Assembly (NCBI GenBank): GCA_026261815.1
Contig: JAMPIT010000884.1
Coordinates: forward strand, 14,617,210-14,681,209
Reading direction: 5' to 3'
Length of the DNA: 64,000 bases
DNA from: Monarcha castaneiventris obscurior
Taxonomy: Eukaryota > Chordata > Aves > Passeriformes > Monarchidae
This document shows, piece by piece, positions 1 through 13,749 of this stretch; positions within the stretch are counted from its first letter, which is position 1; each line of letters opens with the position of its first letter. The translations under genes and the position numbers were made by a program. Under the pieces are notes generated by a model. The model ran no database searches. It saw only the letters and a list, made by a program, of their open reading frames with translations, and was not told where the DNA came from.

Positions 1-3000
1 GTGTGAACATTGTTATTTTAAGCACTCTAAATTATTTACTAATATAACCCAGCTGATTCACTTTTCTCTTCTTTTTGTCTTAGCTTGATTTTTTTGATCC
101 CTGAAGCCTCAGCGGAGCTTAACATACCTCCGATAAACTGCAAACAGCAAAATAATGCTCTATTTTACCCAACTGAAAGAAGTCTTCAAATACAGCCCAC
201 AGAACAAAAAGCTGCAAAATGTCAGCAGTACAAGGACTTGTTAAATCCTGCAACAGAAATGGGCGAGTAGTCAAGAGATATAAACATGCAGTTGACAAAA
301 AGTATGAAGCTCAAAAAGTTTAGAAAGTGTTTAGGGGATCTGTTTTAGGCAGGCACTGTGATAATGCAATAAGGTGACAGGGCTACAAAAAATACTTAGC
401 ACAATACCTGGAAGGACTCTGGTTATAACACTCACTTGCTGAGTCTCATTTACCTTAATCAAACACTGCAGCTGTTTTCTGTTTTAATCACATCTTTTGG
501 GTTAATCTATAAAATACCTGAGTTACAAGATAAGCATCAAATCAAAATAATAAATTAGGTCATTTGAACTGGTGCTAAAACAGTGAGCATCCTCTTGCAT
601 TTTTTCATATTTTCTGACTTCAGTCTATTAATTGTAAAAATGATTCATAAGCTTCTTGAGAGACAATGAGAGATTTGATGCAGTAAAAAGCATCTGCATG
701 CAGAAATAATGACATGGGACTTCAGTTTGCCTACTTAGAGAACCAGGTCCAGTGCTGCATCATGGTTTACACCTCCCTTACATGCCACTACTGATATATG
801 AACTACAGAATTTGGTAAGAATAATCTGTAAAAAACCAGATAATTCCTCTGCAATATTAGGTTCCCAGTTTACAAAGGTATTGTCTATTCCCTGAATGGA
901 AAAATATGATAAAATTCTGTTTTTCATCTTGCTGGGAAAAAGGTATAGGTAACTCTAGATGTATGTCATTGCTATTTTTTTTATTCAATTTGTTGAGTGA
1001 GAGAAAGAAACAGAAGGTAATGTGTAAGGATTATATCACAGTACATAAAAATATAATGTTGGGAATTTGAAAATAATTGAAGAAAGGCTATTATTGTTTT
1101 GAAGGAAATAAAGTTATATTCTCATTATTGGGATAAATATACAATCACAAAATAAATGTTTGTCCTCATTACTATTGCTTTTTTATTGTTAAAGTTATGA
1201 TATGAGGTAATTTGAGATTACTTTCTTCCCAAATTATGCTGCAGACTTTATTCAGGTATATCATCAGAATCAACAGTAGTGTAACTAGAACCTGTCAAAA
1301 TTACTTTTACAGTCAGCATCAGTCCTGTTTTAAGGCTTCTTTAATTGTGGTTTCTTTATTTTTAATAGTCTGAAGTAGGGGGAGATTTGCTTTTCCTACT
1401 AATGTATATTCTTAGGTAGAAGAAATCTTCCCACAAGTTCAGATTTAATTTAATACTGAAAATAATATTTTCCAACATTGACTTCCCAAATTCATTTAAA
1501 TCACTACAGAGAAGACTTTGTTAGACTTCAATAGCAGTTACCACTCTCAGATGTCCCATAAAATATGGGATGGTCGTAATTCCAGCTTGAGGAATTGAGG
1601 CCTTACCAAAAACATGCTCCATATATACAATACACAGTATTGCATTTTTCCCCCAAAATTCCCATTTACTTTGAATGTGGACAATGGATCTGGTGCTGAA
1701 AGACAAGGAAATCCTATTGCCTCACCAATGTTTCTGTACTCTACCATATATCACTATCACAAAGTTCAGAGGGGCTGCTTTTTCAGCTTGCTGTCATCAG
1801 CTTTCTGTCTTTGTTCTGCTCTCCAGGTCTCTCTTGGACTAAGCCATAAGGAGCAGTAAAGGGAATAGAAATACTCAGAATCTGCAAGACTGGCAGGAGA
1901 GAGTTAAGTGCATTCTTTTTAGGGCTTGAAGCCTCAAGTTTAGGGTTTGCTCTTGCTTTCCTGAGTGATTCCACCATGTGTGAGGAATACCTTTAAGGTT
2001 AATGGGATTCTGAAATCAATAAAAATGACTTACTAATGGTTCAGGGAAGTTTTTCTACTACAGGGTGTGAATTTACAAGGTTATTAGCTATTCTGCAACA
2101 GCTCTCCCTTTCTGCAGTGAGGCACCACTTTCAAAATGGACTGAGGTACCCACATGAAGACTGAGAACAGGAAGGTACTGTGGGGGTGCCTGCATGCTCT
2201 GGATTTACACCCTGGCCTAACCACTACTCACAAGGTTCCCATTGGGCACAAGTTAAAGTATGTGAGATCAGTGCTGCAAATCCTAGGACAATTTCTCATG
2301 GTTTGTACAGAAACATGCCTGTAAATTTAAGTAAATATTGATTCAAATAATTGAGAAAGATAATTTAAAGGATTTTACTGAAGTAATGAGCTTCAGGACA
2401 TTGGTTCAGTGGTTTTTTCCCTAATACTCTGAGTTGGAATAAGTTGTCATATTTTTTCCTATTAATGCGCCTTGATATTAAGGAGACTTCAAGTTGACCA
2501 CGGTTCTTGAAATAAAGAGTAAAGTAGCCCCCTGTTTCTAAATGAAGGTGCAGTTGCACAGTGGCTCCACCCCACAGACCAAACCAAAGCAAAAATTCAA
2601 ACAGCCAAGTGTTGTCCTGGAGAGGCAATAACCAACAGAACCGGGTGTTGCTGCCGTGCCACAGGGTACTCTGTGGCAGAACCAGTTTGCACTGCAAAAA
2701 ACACTGCTCTCCTCAGGTATCTTGTTCCCCCTGATTGAATTCCACCCTTATCTATGTAAAACAGGTTAAAAGTTATGACTTCATATAGTTAACCAGCTGA
2801 TAGGGAAACAATTCACCACGCTTTAGAGACTTTAAAATTCTCCTCCTTCTTTACCACAAGAATCATATCAGTATTGCTCCTTCAGACATAAAATAATTCA
2901 TCTGTGTTTTCCTTACAACAAAGAATTTGTTCAGAGAAAATCTTGAGGAAGCAGCCTGATCTGTCTGGTATTAAAGACTTGTTTGACAAAACAAATTTTC

Positions 3001-5534
3001 AATAAACACTCAGAAAACAGGAGCCATGCCAGTTAGAATGATAGAAAATCATGTCCAAGAGATAAATGGATCATTAAAGAGAAGGTACTTGAATTTTCAT
3101 TACAGAACACTACACAATCACTAAAGGTTTCTGAACTTGTCTGGCTTGTTGATCTTGTGTACTCCTCCTACCTCTAACTATTATGCCTAATATCCATATT
3201 TTCGCATACCTTTTGAAACCTATATATTTCATCTTCTGAAGGTATCATTAAAAACTCTTTGCAACTATCAGAATTCATGAATTTTGATATGCATTGGCCC
3301 GAACAGTATAAAAAACTGTTTAGTGAGTAATAATGTGAACATCATACCTAATGACTCAGAACCTGCATGACACAAGTAATGGTATTTTGGTGAACATATG
3401 GACTTTAACTAGGGCTTGGCAGCACAGGACCCTTGTTTAGCTCTGCAGGCTGGGATGCTGAGGAAACTAAATCAGAGGGATGACTGAATCATTAGTTAGG
3501 ATTTTTCCCTTTCTGTAGGATTACAAGTGGAATGATTTTGGAAGCCAAGAGACCCAGCTATAAACAGGAAGTTTCTCAGTTCTTTTAGTGCTGCAAAATT
3601 GGAAGAACAATTTTTGCTATGCGCCTAATTCCTTCAGAGCAGCACAGGTTTAAACACTCAGGACCCAGCTGCCATTAACTACTAGGCATCATAAACACTG
3701 TCCAAACAAGTGCAATTAACACTAATTCTCTGGTGTTTCAGATTCAAGATAAAACAGAGATTCATTTGTAAGTGCAGAACCGGCACTACCTCGTCTTGCA
3801 CAAAAGGACAAGACAGACCATCACCAAGCTGGATATCAAGAAAGCCTTTGTCTTTCCAGTGAGTTTGTATCTCTAGTGAGCAGGTTTAAGTTGCAGCAAC
3901 ATTTATATCAGCAGAGATGGCTCAATTTAATTAAGATGAGATTTTTCATGCAAATCAGTATCTTTTGACATTAGTATGAAAGCAATAGGGTAAAATAGTG
4001 ATATTCTGAAGTTGTTACTGGAAATTGTCCTGCCCAGAAGGGACCCTGTCTCCCTGCCTGTTAACCCCTAGCTCATGGCTCAATTTAGGAAACAGAACAA
4101 ATTATCAGAAGGTAATAGGGAACAAATTGATTCCCTAGACCAAAGCAAGCTGTAGTCTCCAGACACTCTCTTCTTACTACTTACAGCTTTTAAAAGGGGT
4201 AGTCCTACTTTTATCCAGTCAGTTCTTTTCTTTTTACCTCTCTGTATCAGCCTGTGACAGAGATAACGCAGAGAAAGAACAGCAGAAAAAAATTATTTAT
4301 CAGTAAATCTGGGAAGTATGGCTTTTCTTTTGAACCTTCTATGTAAAAACCTAAATGAATTGCAAAATCAGCCAGAGAAACATTACATGTATCATCAAAA
4401 CCACATTAGATCAAACCACATTCAATTTTCCTCTCCTTTCCGGGAAGGAGAAGATTTTTTTTTTTTTTTGAGTACAGCTACCTTAAATTGTGTGAGAAGC
4501 TACAGCAAATCAACAAGACTATCAGTAGAACCAAAAATATCCTATTTGATAGCAGTTGATCTTCTGATAAAATATTGACATTATAGCAAATAACAACATA
4601 CAACCAACAGGGGACAGGAGAGCTAGGAACATAAAAGCATTAGACTTTGATTAACACATAAACTTTCTTTTCTCACTAGCACTGGGTTTTAGACCTTTGA
4701 CTGGCAGAAATACAGGTGACAACGACTGAGGGGTGAGTGGGAGTCAGATCTGGGCAGCAAATGTCCTTGCCTAGCAGTGCTTCTACTGTCAGATCCAGGA
4801 GTTCATTATCATGTTCAAACCTCTGTCTGGGACAGGAGGGAGTACCAAGAAGGGGTGGGAGGCAGAGGAGAACCCTTAACTATTGGCAACTTCTAGAATA
4901 TAATGATATAATGATACTATGCATAGTAGAGTGTATGTTGTATTGGAAACAAATTAGGTATGATCATTAAGGTCTCAGATAAATTATAACTCAGAAAATT
5001 AACTTACTGTCCCCATAATTTTCTAAGCATCTTTATAGTCCATCAAAGTGTTGTTTAATGATTAAATTCAAAATTACTATTTTCTGTTAATGTTTTAAAG
5101 CAGAAATGGCTGCCTTAAGATGGTGGAACATAGTTGCTATATATACCCAGATTATAGCCAAATTTGTGACTGCTGCCAATGTCAGTGGTGTGATTTCCAT
5201 TGGCCTTGCTCCTCTTCCAAACACACCTTGCACTGCAGCAGCCACTACAAGTCTGAAAGACGGGTCTGGCACCATCACTGGGATATTTACTTCTATTGAA
5301 AAGTAGAGACTGGATAAGAGCATTTAAAACATGAGACATAAAAAGGGAAAATTCCTTAACACAGGAATAAAGGTGTCTAAGAAGATAGTTTTGTTATAAC
5401 TTTGCTCTAGAGCAATTTTGTACTCTTTCAGCTTCAGGTAGACCACCTGCACAATGACAAGCAGGTGAAGCTGGTCTTGTAAGGGTCTTACCTAGAAGGA
5501 AAAAAAAAAATCTGGTGTTGTTGCTTAGCACATT
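1..5534. other. Unique noncoding sequence, no gene seen
   Basis: AT-rich, mostly non-repetitive sequence. Short open frames occur on both strands but none has a recognisable domain. A T15 run lies at 4455-4469. A perfect POU octamer, ATGCAAAT, lies at 3948-3955. A pyrimidine-rich run ending in AG at about 60-82 looks like a splice acceptor, but no good donor follows within the next few hundred bases. Around 5100-5330 open frames exist on both strands over the same bases, and I recognise neither. An unrecognised retrocopy relic there cannot be excluded. Confidence 0.6.
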
Positions 5535-5544
5535 TATGTACTTT

Positions 5545-5690
5545 CCAGCTATAGATCCCAAAGTGTTTATAAAGCTCCAGAAATATAATTATCTCCATTT
5601 CATAGCCAAGGAAATTGAAAGGCAAAATTAAGTAGTTTGCTGAGGGCCACACAGTGAATCATTTGAAGAGCCCAATTGTTACTGTAAATC
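5545..5690 (-). repeat. MIR/CORE-SINE-like relic
   Basis: The plus strand reads like the reverse complement of the conserved MIR core. It has a CCATTT-type block, then an AGGAAA-TTGA block, a TTAAGT-TTGC block, and a GGCCACACAG block at about 5645-5654. Just before it, an AAAGTG-type block at 5560-5567 resembles the tail shared by MIR and related CORE-SINEs. The copy is heavily diverged. MIR elements are tRNA-derived SINEs mobilised by L2-type LINEs and inactive for a very long time. Assignment to MIR rather than an L2 3' end is uncertain. Confidence 0.5.
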
Positions 5691-7835
5691 TCCACACCTA
5701 GGCAATGATTATGCTGCCATGACTCAGCCTAGATATTATTCTAGAACATCAATTGCTGCTGCATAACCAGTGTCGTGCACTGACTCCTACACACTCTTCA
5801 TTCTGTTCAGAGGCCTGCTGCACTTTTTAACTTGTCTCCATTTTGCTCTGCAAGAAAGTAGGTGTCCTTCAGAATTCCCTCAAAAATTTCTTGTGAAGGG
5901 GCATCCAGCTTTCCAGAGCTGGAAGTTTTTTCCTGGAAGAGTCAAAAGCACTGCTCAAGAGTCTGACTTAAGTAACTAACCAATTTTTCCAGCTAACTGG
6001 CATCCATGCTTTGCAAAACAATCCCACAAATACAGTTTTGAAGGGTAACTTTCTTTAGCCACCCACAGTGGAACGGAGATACTAGTCTGGGAGATCCCAC
6101 CAAACCTGCACTGACATCGATATTCTGAAGCACAGAAGAATGTTGTGATTTCCTGATGGCTACAGAGTAAACCATTCTGGAGAAATAAATGGAACTCATT
6201 TGAGTTTTGGGCAAGTCCATCATTTGTAACTATGTGCTTTAAGGTGTGCTGGTGCAGCTGTGTACTATTTTACAGGAAAATGGGAAAATTTTTTGTCTAA
6301 AATTCAAGCCAGCTAGAAACTATTATCAGTACGACACCAAGTTAGCTACACTGTGTTCAATGTGGTGAACATTTATGAACTCAGGTCTATTGCTGCCCTT
6401 TTCTTCACAGCTGCCAACCTGGGTGAAGAAGAATATGGAGATCAGGAAAGCTTGTCTTAAAGACAGATAACTCCTAGATGATGCTGGAAGAGTGATCTGC
6501 TGTTAAACACAAAAACTGGTCTGGCACTCCTCCAACTTCAGGTTTTCATTTGTGTGACTCAGGTAGGCTTGGTGAAACTGGAGGTAGACATGTCTGAAAT
6601 CTGTCCATTGTCACAGGTTTTGATAACATCTGAACACTTGCTGTATTTACAGACATTTTTAAAATTTTGTAGAGGGTGCTGTATTTGCTCTAAGGTTTTA
6701 TGAGTCTTCTGCTAACAGGAATACCTGCCTACATGAAGTACCTTCCATGCTAGGAAACTGAATTCTACCACCAGACTGCTGCAATTCAGTAGCCAAATCA
6801 GATCCCTTTGAAACCACTGCAAAATATTCCTCCAGGGATTTGCTAAAACAAAATTTTTGCTACATTGTTATTCCACAAATAATTTTCAAAAATATTTTCA
6901 CTATTTATTTTTCTTGTCACAGATTTATAAACTCCAAACTAGGGAAAAAAAATGACTGTCATAGTCAGCTTGACCATTGGTATGCATAGAGAATAGATAT
7001 TTTTTTTCAAATGAGGACTCTTAGAGAGAGATCTGATCTTATTTTAAACCTATGGCAAGTCTACTTCCTGCAGCAAAGTTTTCTAATATTTAATTAGAGA
7101 AAGTTATATATTTTGCAAGGTAGAATTTGTTGAATAAATTTGAAAATATATAGATATATTATAAAATAAAGCCTGGTCTGTCAGGTCTCCTATACATCTA
7201 TTCACAAAAATGCATACACAGACCTATAAGGTACATCACATGCTAAGGCTCATTTGCCAGTACCTAGAGCAATGCAGTGTTTATCTCCATATTCTTCCTA
7301 AAGGGCAGGCCCAAAAGGTGGACACAGTGTGGGGAACAGAAAGAACAGAAATGAGGCTCAGCTCCCTCCTCCTGATTTTAATCTTCCTTTTACCCACCAA
7401 AGGTTGCATTGCAGTGAGAGCTCATTTTGTGGTAATAACATCTGAGAACCTTTCCAAGTCCTTTTCTGAGCCACTGTTTTCAGAGATAGCCTCCTTAATT
7501 CTTCTTCCTAAATGTTCTACTTTGCTTTTGGCTGCATTTAAAGATATTTTGCTGGTTCTTGGCTGTTAACCAGGCAATTCAAATCAGTTTATAAAATTAG
7601 ATCATCATTCTCATAATAAAGACCATCAACATCACCATGTTTGTATCAGCCTAAGGAATACTCTAAGGTATAAATAAAAGCTTTTATGTTTGTTCAGTAA
7701 CACTTGTTTTGTGTCACACAGTGGGGAGAGGTTTTTCCACTAGTCTTCCAAAGCAGAAAATTAGGTGCCTACAAGGCAACAGAGCAGGGTTGATACCTCC
7801 ATTTTCTACATTTTGATGAACTGGCTAAATTTGGC
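5691..7835. other. Unique noncoding sequence, no gene seen
   Basis: No repeat or exon recognised. An ATG-started open frame of 119 codons lies on the plus strand at 7210-7569 and includes a hydrophobic stretch. It has no recognisable domain and no splice or polyadenylation context that sets it apart from chance. Confidence 0.55.
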
Positions 7836-7838
7836 ATC

Positions 7839-8373
7839 TTAGTTAGCTCCTTTGAGACTTTTGGGTGTAAAATAATCTAAGGCTGTTGATATGAATATGT
7901 TCAATTTCAGCAGTTGCTGTCTTACCTCTTTCTTTGTTACAGATGGCAAACTTTCATTTCCATCCACAACATCATATGGGATGGATACATCCTCCTGTTT
8001 CATTCCAAGTGCAGAACAGAAATATTTATTAAACATTTCTGCCTTATCTGCGTCATTATTTATGATTTCCACCATCTGCATATTCAGTGGAACTGTATCT
8101 GACCTAAGATTCTTTTTGATGCTAAAATGTTTTCAAATTGCCTTCTTGTTGTTTTTAACCATATTGGCCATTGATGTTTAACAGAGTTGTTAATTTCTTT
8201 TATCAGTTACTTATAAGTCTCAATACATAACTTATGCCTGCTTTTTTTCATTCTTGATACATCCCTATTTTCTGTTTTTGCAGAACTTCTTTGTGGTTTA
8301 ATCAGGACATTTTGATTACTGTACATTTTTGCCCGCAAGTTTATGTCCTTGAACAATTCCCAGTATTCATTAA
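7839..8373 (-). pseudogene. Decayed CR1-clade LINE ORF2 fragment (linker between endonuclease and reverse transcriptase)
   Basis: Read on the minus strand from 8373, one frame gives EYWELFKDINLRAKMY, then a lysine/arginine-rich stretch, an in-frame stop at 8209-8207, then HQWPIWLKTTRRQFENI. A frameshift near 8095-8110 moves into a second frame that reads VPLNMQMVEIINNDADKAEM (from about 8093), followed by FNKYFCSAL and TKKEVRQQLLKLN, and ends near a KSLKG motif. This order matches the part of non-LTR ORF2 proteins between the endonuclease and the reverse transcriptase: a basic linker, then 'EKAEvfNkyFasvF', then the 'v..~L~~LnvhKS.GPDgi.PrvLKela' block that precedes the RT core. Here the KSxGPD motif is degraded. 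The copy lacks the endonuclease and RT catalytic parts and is inactive. The linker differs from the common young avian CR1 families, so it is probably an old lineage. CR1/L3 versus another related clade is not settled. Confidence 0.75.
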
Positions 8374-9951
8374 TACTTACTAATTAAAATTTACATTCCC
8401 GTTCAGTTATGCTAGCGGATTCAAGCTTGGATAAACTGGACCCCTAAAACATTTAAGTATAGCTACTTGGTGTTATACACAGTTCATACTTATAAAGTAA
8501 ATATAACCATGTTGTTTAACAGTTCTTCCTGTTTGATGGTCACTGGTGGGCAATATTTATCTCTTTTTCCATCAAAATTATGTTAAGTTTTGAACTTCCT
8601 TGTGCGAGATGAATCTCCACACTCTGAGATTATCTGCTACTATTTTTGGAAGCTCTAGGGAATTCTGGTGCTGGCAAAACAAAACCTTAGAAAATATTCC
8701 TCACTTTAAACACTACTATGATAGATTTTTGTTCTCCCCACACTGAAGGAAAAATGGTGAAAGAGCAGCTCTTCCCTCTGTCTCTCTGGTTGTTTTTTTT
8801 GGTTTTTTTTCTGTAACATACACAGAAATCTGTAATTATCTTTTGACTCAGAAGTACCAAGTTCCTGTTACTAGATTGTTTTTGACTCTTCAACATGCAA
8901 TGCTTATTTGATGCAGTATTCCATCTCCAGTCCCTCTTCCTTATTAAGAGGGCTGAAAAATTTAATCAATATCCATGAGACTCCAGCAGTATGACACCTT
9001 ACCAAGTTTCAGAAATATTAACTGTGTGACGTTTCTTCATATATGTGAATACTGCCTCTGCTCACCTATTAACAAGGTGCTTGAAAGTTCATTTAGCAAT
9101 TCTTTTACAATCTAATATGTCCCTTATCACTTAGCTTTGTTGTATGTCTGGTGTGCTGGCTGTAATTCACACATGGAGTACATATTTGTTAGAATTTTTT
9201 TTATATTATTACTCAAATCCACACTCAGTTTAAGGCCCCTCTGGCATTTTTTCATTGACTGGTATGGCTGCTGCTGAGATGGTCAACAGGATCAGATTTT
9301 CCCATCTCTCAGGTAAGAAATCATCACCAGCCTGTCAGATGACACCTGACAAGGTACTGGTACCAGCCTACATCCTGCAAGCTTGAATCTCACCAAGGCT
9401 TGACCTCAAATTCTTCAACTTTGATCTAGAAAACCAGAAAACTGCCAGTTGTCCTTCTACACCCTTGAAATATCTGGCAGGCTCTTGTTGTCAAGAAATA
9501 CTGCATTTCATTGTCCTGCAAAGTATGCTTTCACGGGCTTTTTCCAAATTCTCCTGGTCTGAACTGTGTTCAGTTCTCTTTATGAATGTTTAAAAACTGA
9601 CTAAACTTAGTCAAACAACATGGAGGAATAAAATCACTTTATTTACAGCAGGTCATTGTTTAGCAGGTAAAATGATCAATTAGATAATGTATGTCATAAT
9701 TGCCATGTGAAACAGCTTGCAGGCAATTCATAGACCAAGATACTTTGCCTAAACTATTAATCAAATAACTTCAACTGATGAACAAAAGAACTTAACTCCA
9801 CACTTGAATAATTTGCAAATAAGGAAAAAGAAATAGATTTGTCAAATTATTTATTCATTATAAGTAGTTCAACCAGACCTATCCCTTTTTATCATTTACA
9901 TCGGTTTTAAATTCTTAAAGTGGTTTGGGAACCTTAAAGAGTAAAATCTGC

Positions 9952-9981
9952 TATAAATGATTAATGCAATGATCATTTATA
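9952..9981. repeat. Inverted repeat, 10-bp arms, 10-nt spacer
   Basis: TATAAATGAT at 9952-9961 is the exact reverse complement of ATCATTTATA at 9972-9981. The spacer includes TAATGCAATG. The sequence is AT-rich, so chance is possible. It could be a dimeric homeodomain or POU-type site. Confidence 0.6.
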
Positions 9982-12630
9982 TATGGCACCGTAAACGTAC
10001 AAACATACTTTCCTTAGCACTGAATTAGGCAGTGGAGACCATAAGAGTGGTTACAATAGCTTTCACTCTCAAAAAGAGGTGAAAGCCTGATATTCTGATA
10101 TTTTTCAGGCTGACTGAAGAATGAACTGGATACCTGCAGTTTGAAGATTACTGCTGCAATTGACCCTCTCGGCAGCTTAAGGAGCCACTGGCACCGTGTC
10201 TCTGGCAGGGCAAGCAGCCAACGCTGGCAGGGATGCAATGGGCACAGTCCTCAGGCCTCAGCAGGGACCCAGTTTCTAGAAATGTTCATCTGCAGATCAG
10301 TGCTGAATGTGTTTGGTGCTTTGTTTTGTTTTGTGTGGTTTTAGTATGGTTAACTTTAGGAACTTCTCAAGTTATGACCCTATCCAGTAATGCTCGGCTT
10401 GCAAGGACACAGGTTCACAAAGGTGAACACATTGCTTAGCATGATTTGAGGTGGGACTCGTTTTTCCCCAAGTATCACTACCTTCTGAGAACTGGAATAA
10501 TATCATCAAACACATTGGAATAGCTCAGATTCTGGCATCCTTGTCCACAGTGTACAGCATCAAGTCCATAGGCAGTCCTACTGAAACAATGCAAAATCTT
10601 ACACTTCAGATACTAATGTAATCAAAACTACTTGTTAAATTTAGAAGATTTAAGGTGTTTACAGAGATCAGTAACAAATATTATTTTTAAATCTGACAAT
10701 GACTTAAATGACAAAAACAACCTAATACCATTTTCTTTTTCAGGTGGTTGGGAGTGTGTTGTTGTTTGCTTGGTTTTGTTTTTTATAGAGCTGGCATTTA
10801 ACAGAGAGGCTCTGATTTTAACTCTGAGTAAATCTGACATAGAATCACCCAGAGGAAATAAATATAAAGTACTGTGAGGTCATGTTTACAACCACTTTTT
10901 TAAGCTCTTTCTGAATTAAGTATGCCACATCTCTGCATCAGTTGTGTTATACTAGGTAAGCAATGCACTATTCAAATGATTTTTAATGACCAAAGCCCCT
11001 ATATTTTAGGGTTGAACATCTGTTATCTATTCAGACAGTGAGTAGTATTTGGGTGAATAATTTGCAGATTCAATGCATAGAAAATTTGGTACCAGTGCTA
11101 AGGTTAATTCATTTTCCCTGGGATGTTTTGTAGCCAAATGGAATCAAAATGTCCTCACACATTACTTCACTCCCACCTACTTCTCTGAGAAACCAAACAG
11201 TACTGAAGAGTCTAAAGATAAATTGGGATGAAACAGGAGCCATGAATAAAGCAGGAAAAGGGAAAGTGCTCTAGATGTTAGTCTACAAAATGCAGTGTTC
11301 AGCTCACTAAAGCAGAAACAAGGTAGTTAAAAAATCAACAAAGGAACCGTAAGAAAAGCTACCACTGTTTGGATTTATTCATTATTACAACAGCAGCTCG
11401 TAATCCAGCTTCACAAAGAGAATACTTCAGTATCCTACACATGGTGTTGGATAGGTAGATCTCAAAAGTCTTTAAAACAGGAAGAAACACTTTTCATTCT
11501 CAAATATTTTACCTGCAGCATATGGCTCCATGTGTTTGCTGCTGTTTCTTTTAGGACCAAAAGCTTTCCCACTTCTAGTTACAGAACTCTCTGATGTTTG
11601 TAATGGTCTGGTACCAGAGTAACTAACCTGGTACTTTGGATTGCTAAAGGGGGGTAAGTAGACCATGAAATAACGTGTTAGTATCTAGCAGCACTTGGTA
11701 TTCAAAAGCTTAACAGGGAGTCAGGGGCTGCTTGTGTGTGTGGTCTCTGTGCTCTTTGGTCTCGTAGTTTGGCGGTAGCAAATGGGATGAGTTTGGATGA
11801 CTGTGGTAGATGTGTGCTTATACTCCTACATTTATGCTAGTTTAAAAAATTATTGCTTTGTGTAAGCTGCAGCAGAACCCAATGGAAGTTGTTCGGTGTC
11901 CTTTGGATGAGACTGTGAGATTTTACCGTTTGCTTCCAAAATCTGCTAACAGCAAAATTGAGCTGCAGGATAGTAGAAGGAACTGAGAACTAAAAGCTAC
12001 TCTCTTCTCCCCCCGTTATGCAGGAAGGTAGCAGGAGATTCAGGAGCAAAAATTAAGCCCAAACCACAGGGCTGGACTGGAAGACCAGAACACTTGCACC
12101 CTTTGTGCCTGTCTCTCTAACAACTCCTGACAGTGAAACTGGGGAATGAGGGAGTGGGCAGGAGAAAGGAGGAAGGCTTTGTACCTCACTGCCAGTTCTG
12201 CAACCTCATTAAGCAAGAAAACCCTCTTCTTTAACAGGTGACCTAGACCTTCTCAAACACTACCTTTCCCTCCTTTTTATTTGGGTTCTTGCTCTAAGGA
12301 ATCTCCCTAGAACAGACTTTCACATGATAGACTGTGACTGATGGTTAAAAGCTATGTCATCACTGACCTTATGTAGAACATCATTATTCACAGCTAGCAG
12401 ATTCCTGAGTATGAAAAATTCTTTTGTCCCAATAGAAAAACAAGATTATAATATTTTATACAGAAATTAGGCCCAGCCTATTGATGCTTCATCATGGTTA
12501 GTACAGCATTTGATTTCAAGAGGTTGAAAAATTAATGAGACCCATATACAGTTCCTATTTACACTCTAAACTTACATGATTATAATGGTGTAGGGTTTAG
12601 GTCAATTTACTAGCTTGGGAAAAATAAAAC

Positions 12631-12642
12631 ACAATTAATTGT
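12631..12642. promoter_or_regulatory. Palindromic homeodomain-type site
   Basis: ACAATTAATTGT is a perfect 12-bp palindrome centred on TAATTA. Homeodomain proteins bind TAAT cores, and overlapping inverted cores suit dimers. Function is inferred from the motif only. Confidence 0.3.
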
Positions 12643-13749
12643 TGTGACCGCCATTCTAGGTGAAACCTGCATCCCTCTAATGAGGCTGAACACATGACAA
12701 AGGTTTCTGCTTATTGTCTGTCCAAAGTGGTCACACCCATTTTCAGCTCCTCCAAAATTTTGCCTGTGTTTTTACTTAAAGTTTCATAAGGAAAAGTCAC
12801 ATGGTTGTTTTGTGATTCTTTACCAAAGGGCATCAAATGTTGTCCTGTGTGTTTCTCAAAGCATGCCCAAAGCTTTCAGTCCTCCTAGTGCATGTTAATA
12901 CATACATAAAGGCAGATTTCCTTTACTGGCTCAATCATACAAGCAGATCCAAATTTCACAAACACAAATTGGCTGCACAAGAAAGGAGAGAAATGTCCTA
13001 TTTGACACCACATCTATTTTAACAATCTCTACTCACCTTACTGCAAGAGAGAGGTAGTGGCAGAATCAAGAGGTACTACTGTTATGTCTGTTAGAAGTAC
13101 CTTATAATACTCAAAGATTTCGTCTCAAAAATGTAAAAAAATTAAAAATAATAATAGTATCATTTCACTAAATGAACAGAACGTCTGAGAAACTTTCTTG
13201 GACAATATAATTTGGATGTTTTCAACATCGCTTATTTTATTTCACAACAAACTTACATTTTATCACATGATTGCTTTCCCAATTATAGTGCAAAATAAAA
13301 GGCATCATCAAATAGTTTAATAGGTGCAGAGGAAAATGTAGTTTTGTACATCAAATGATGCAGAAAATAACGTGACAACAACCAAAAAAAAAAAAAAATC
13401 TGTGTTGGAATGAAAAATTATTGCTATGGAGTTATTTGCCCTATATCTCCTCAATGGAGGAAAGGGACAGAGAGCCCCCAGGTTTGATTATTATTTTTCT
13501 GATAAAGTGTACACTGGGATAAAGGAAAGATTTCCTCTTCCAAGTAGGGTCTGCAGTCCTTCCGGTGAGTTTGTAATCTCAACAGTTAAAAGACAAATCG
13601 CGTTTATCCATAAAAACAGAAGTCCATGCTTAGGCTGCAGGGTAGGAGATTTAGGCAGAGACACTGACAGTTTTTCTTTAGAAAACTGTTTGTATTTTCA
13701 CCGCAATCTACTCAGACACATACTAATAGAATTTTAAAAGGTCTGTACA

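Larger units (their letters stand above)
8374..13749. other. Unique noncoding sequence, no gene seen
   Basis: Mostly non-repetitive AT-rich sequence. The LINE fragment may extend a little above 8373, but I can no longer read it there. Notable small items are a 10-bp-arm inverted repeat at 9952-9981, a 12-bp perfect palindrome at 12631-12642, and an A15 run at 13384-13398. Open frames are short and unremarkable. The 12.5-12.7 kb part looks compositionally complex and could be a conserved noncoding block, which cannot be judged without an alignment. Confidence 0.55.

Noticed and set aside
60..270. Pyrimidine-rich acceptor-like run followed by an open frame
   Set aside because: The frame starts at TTG, encodes no recognisable sequence and no convincing donor follows.
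7210..7569. ATG-started 119-codon frame with a hydrophobic stretch, plus strand
   Set aside because: No homology that I recognise. A frame of this length is expected by chance in 64 kb, and there is no supporting signal around it.
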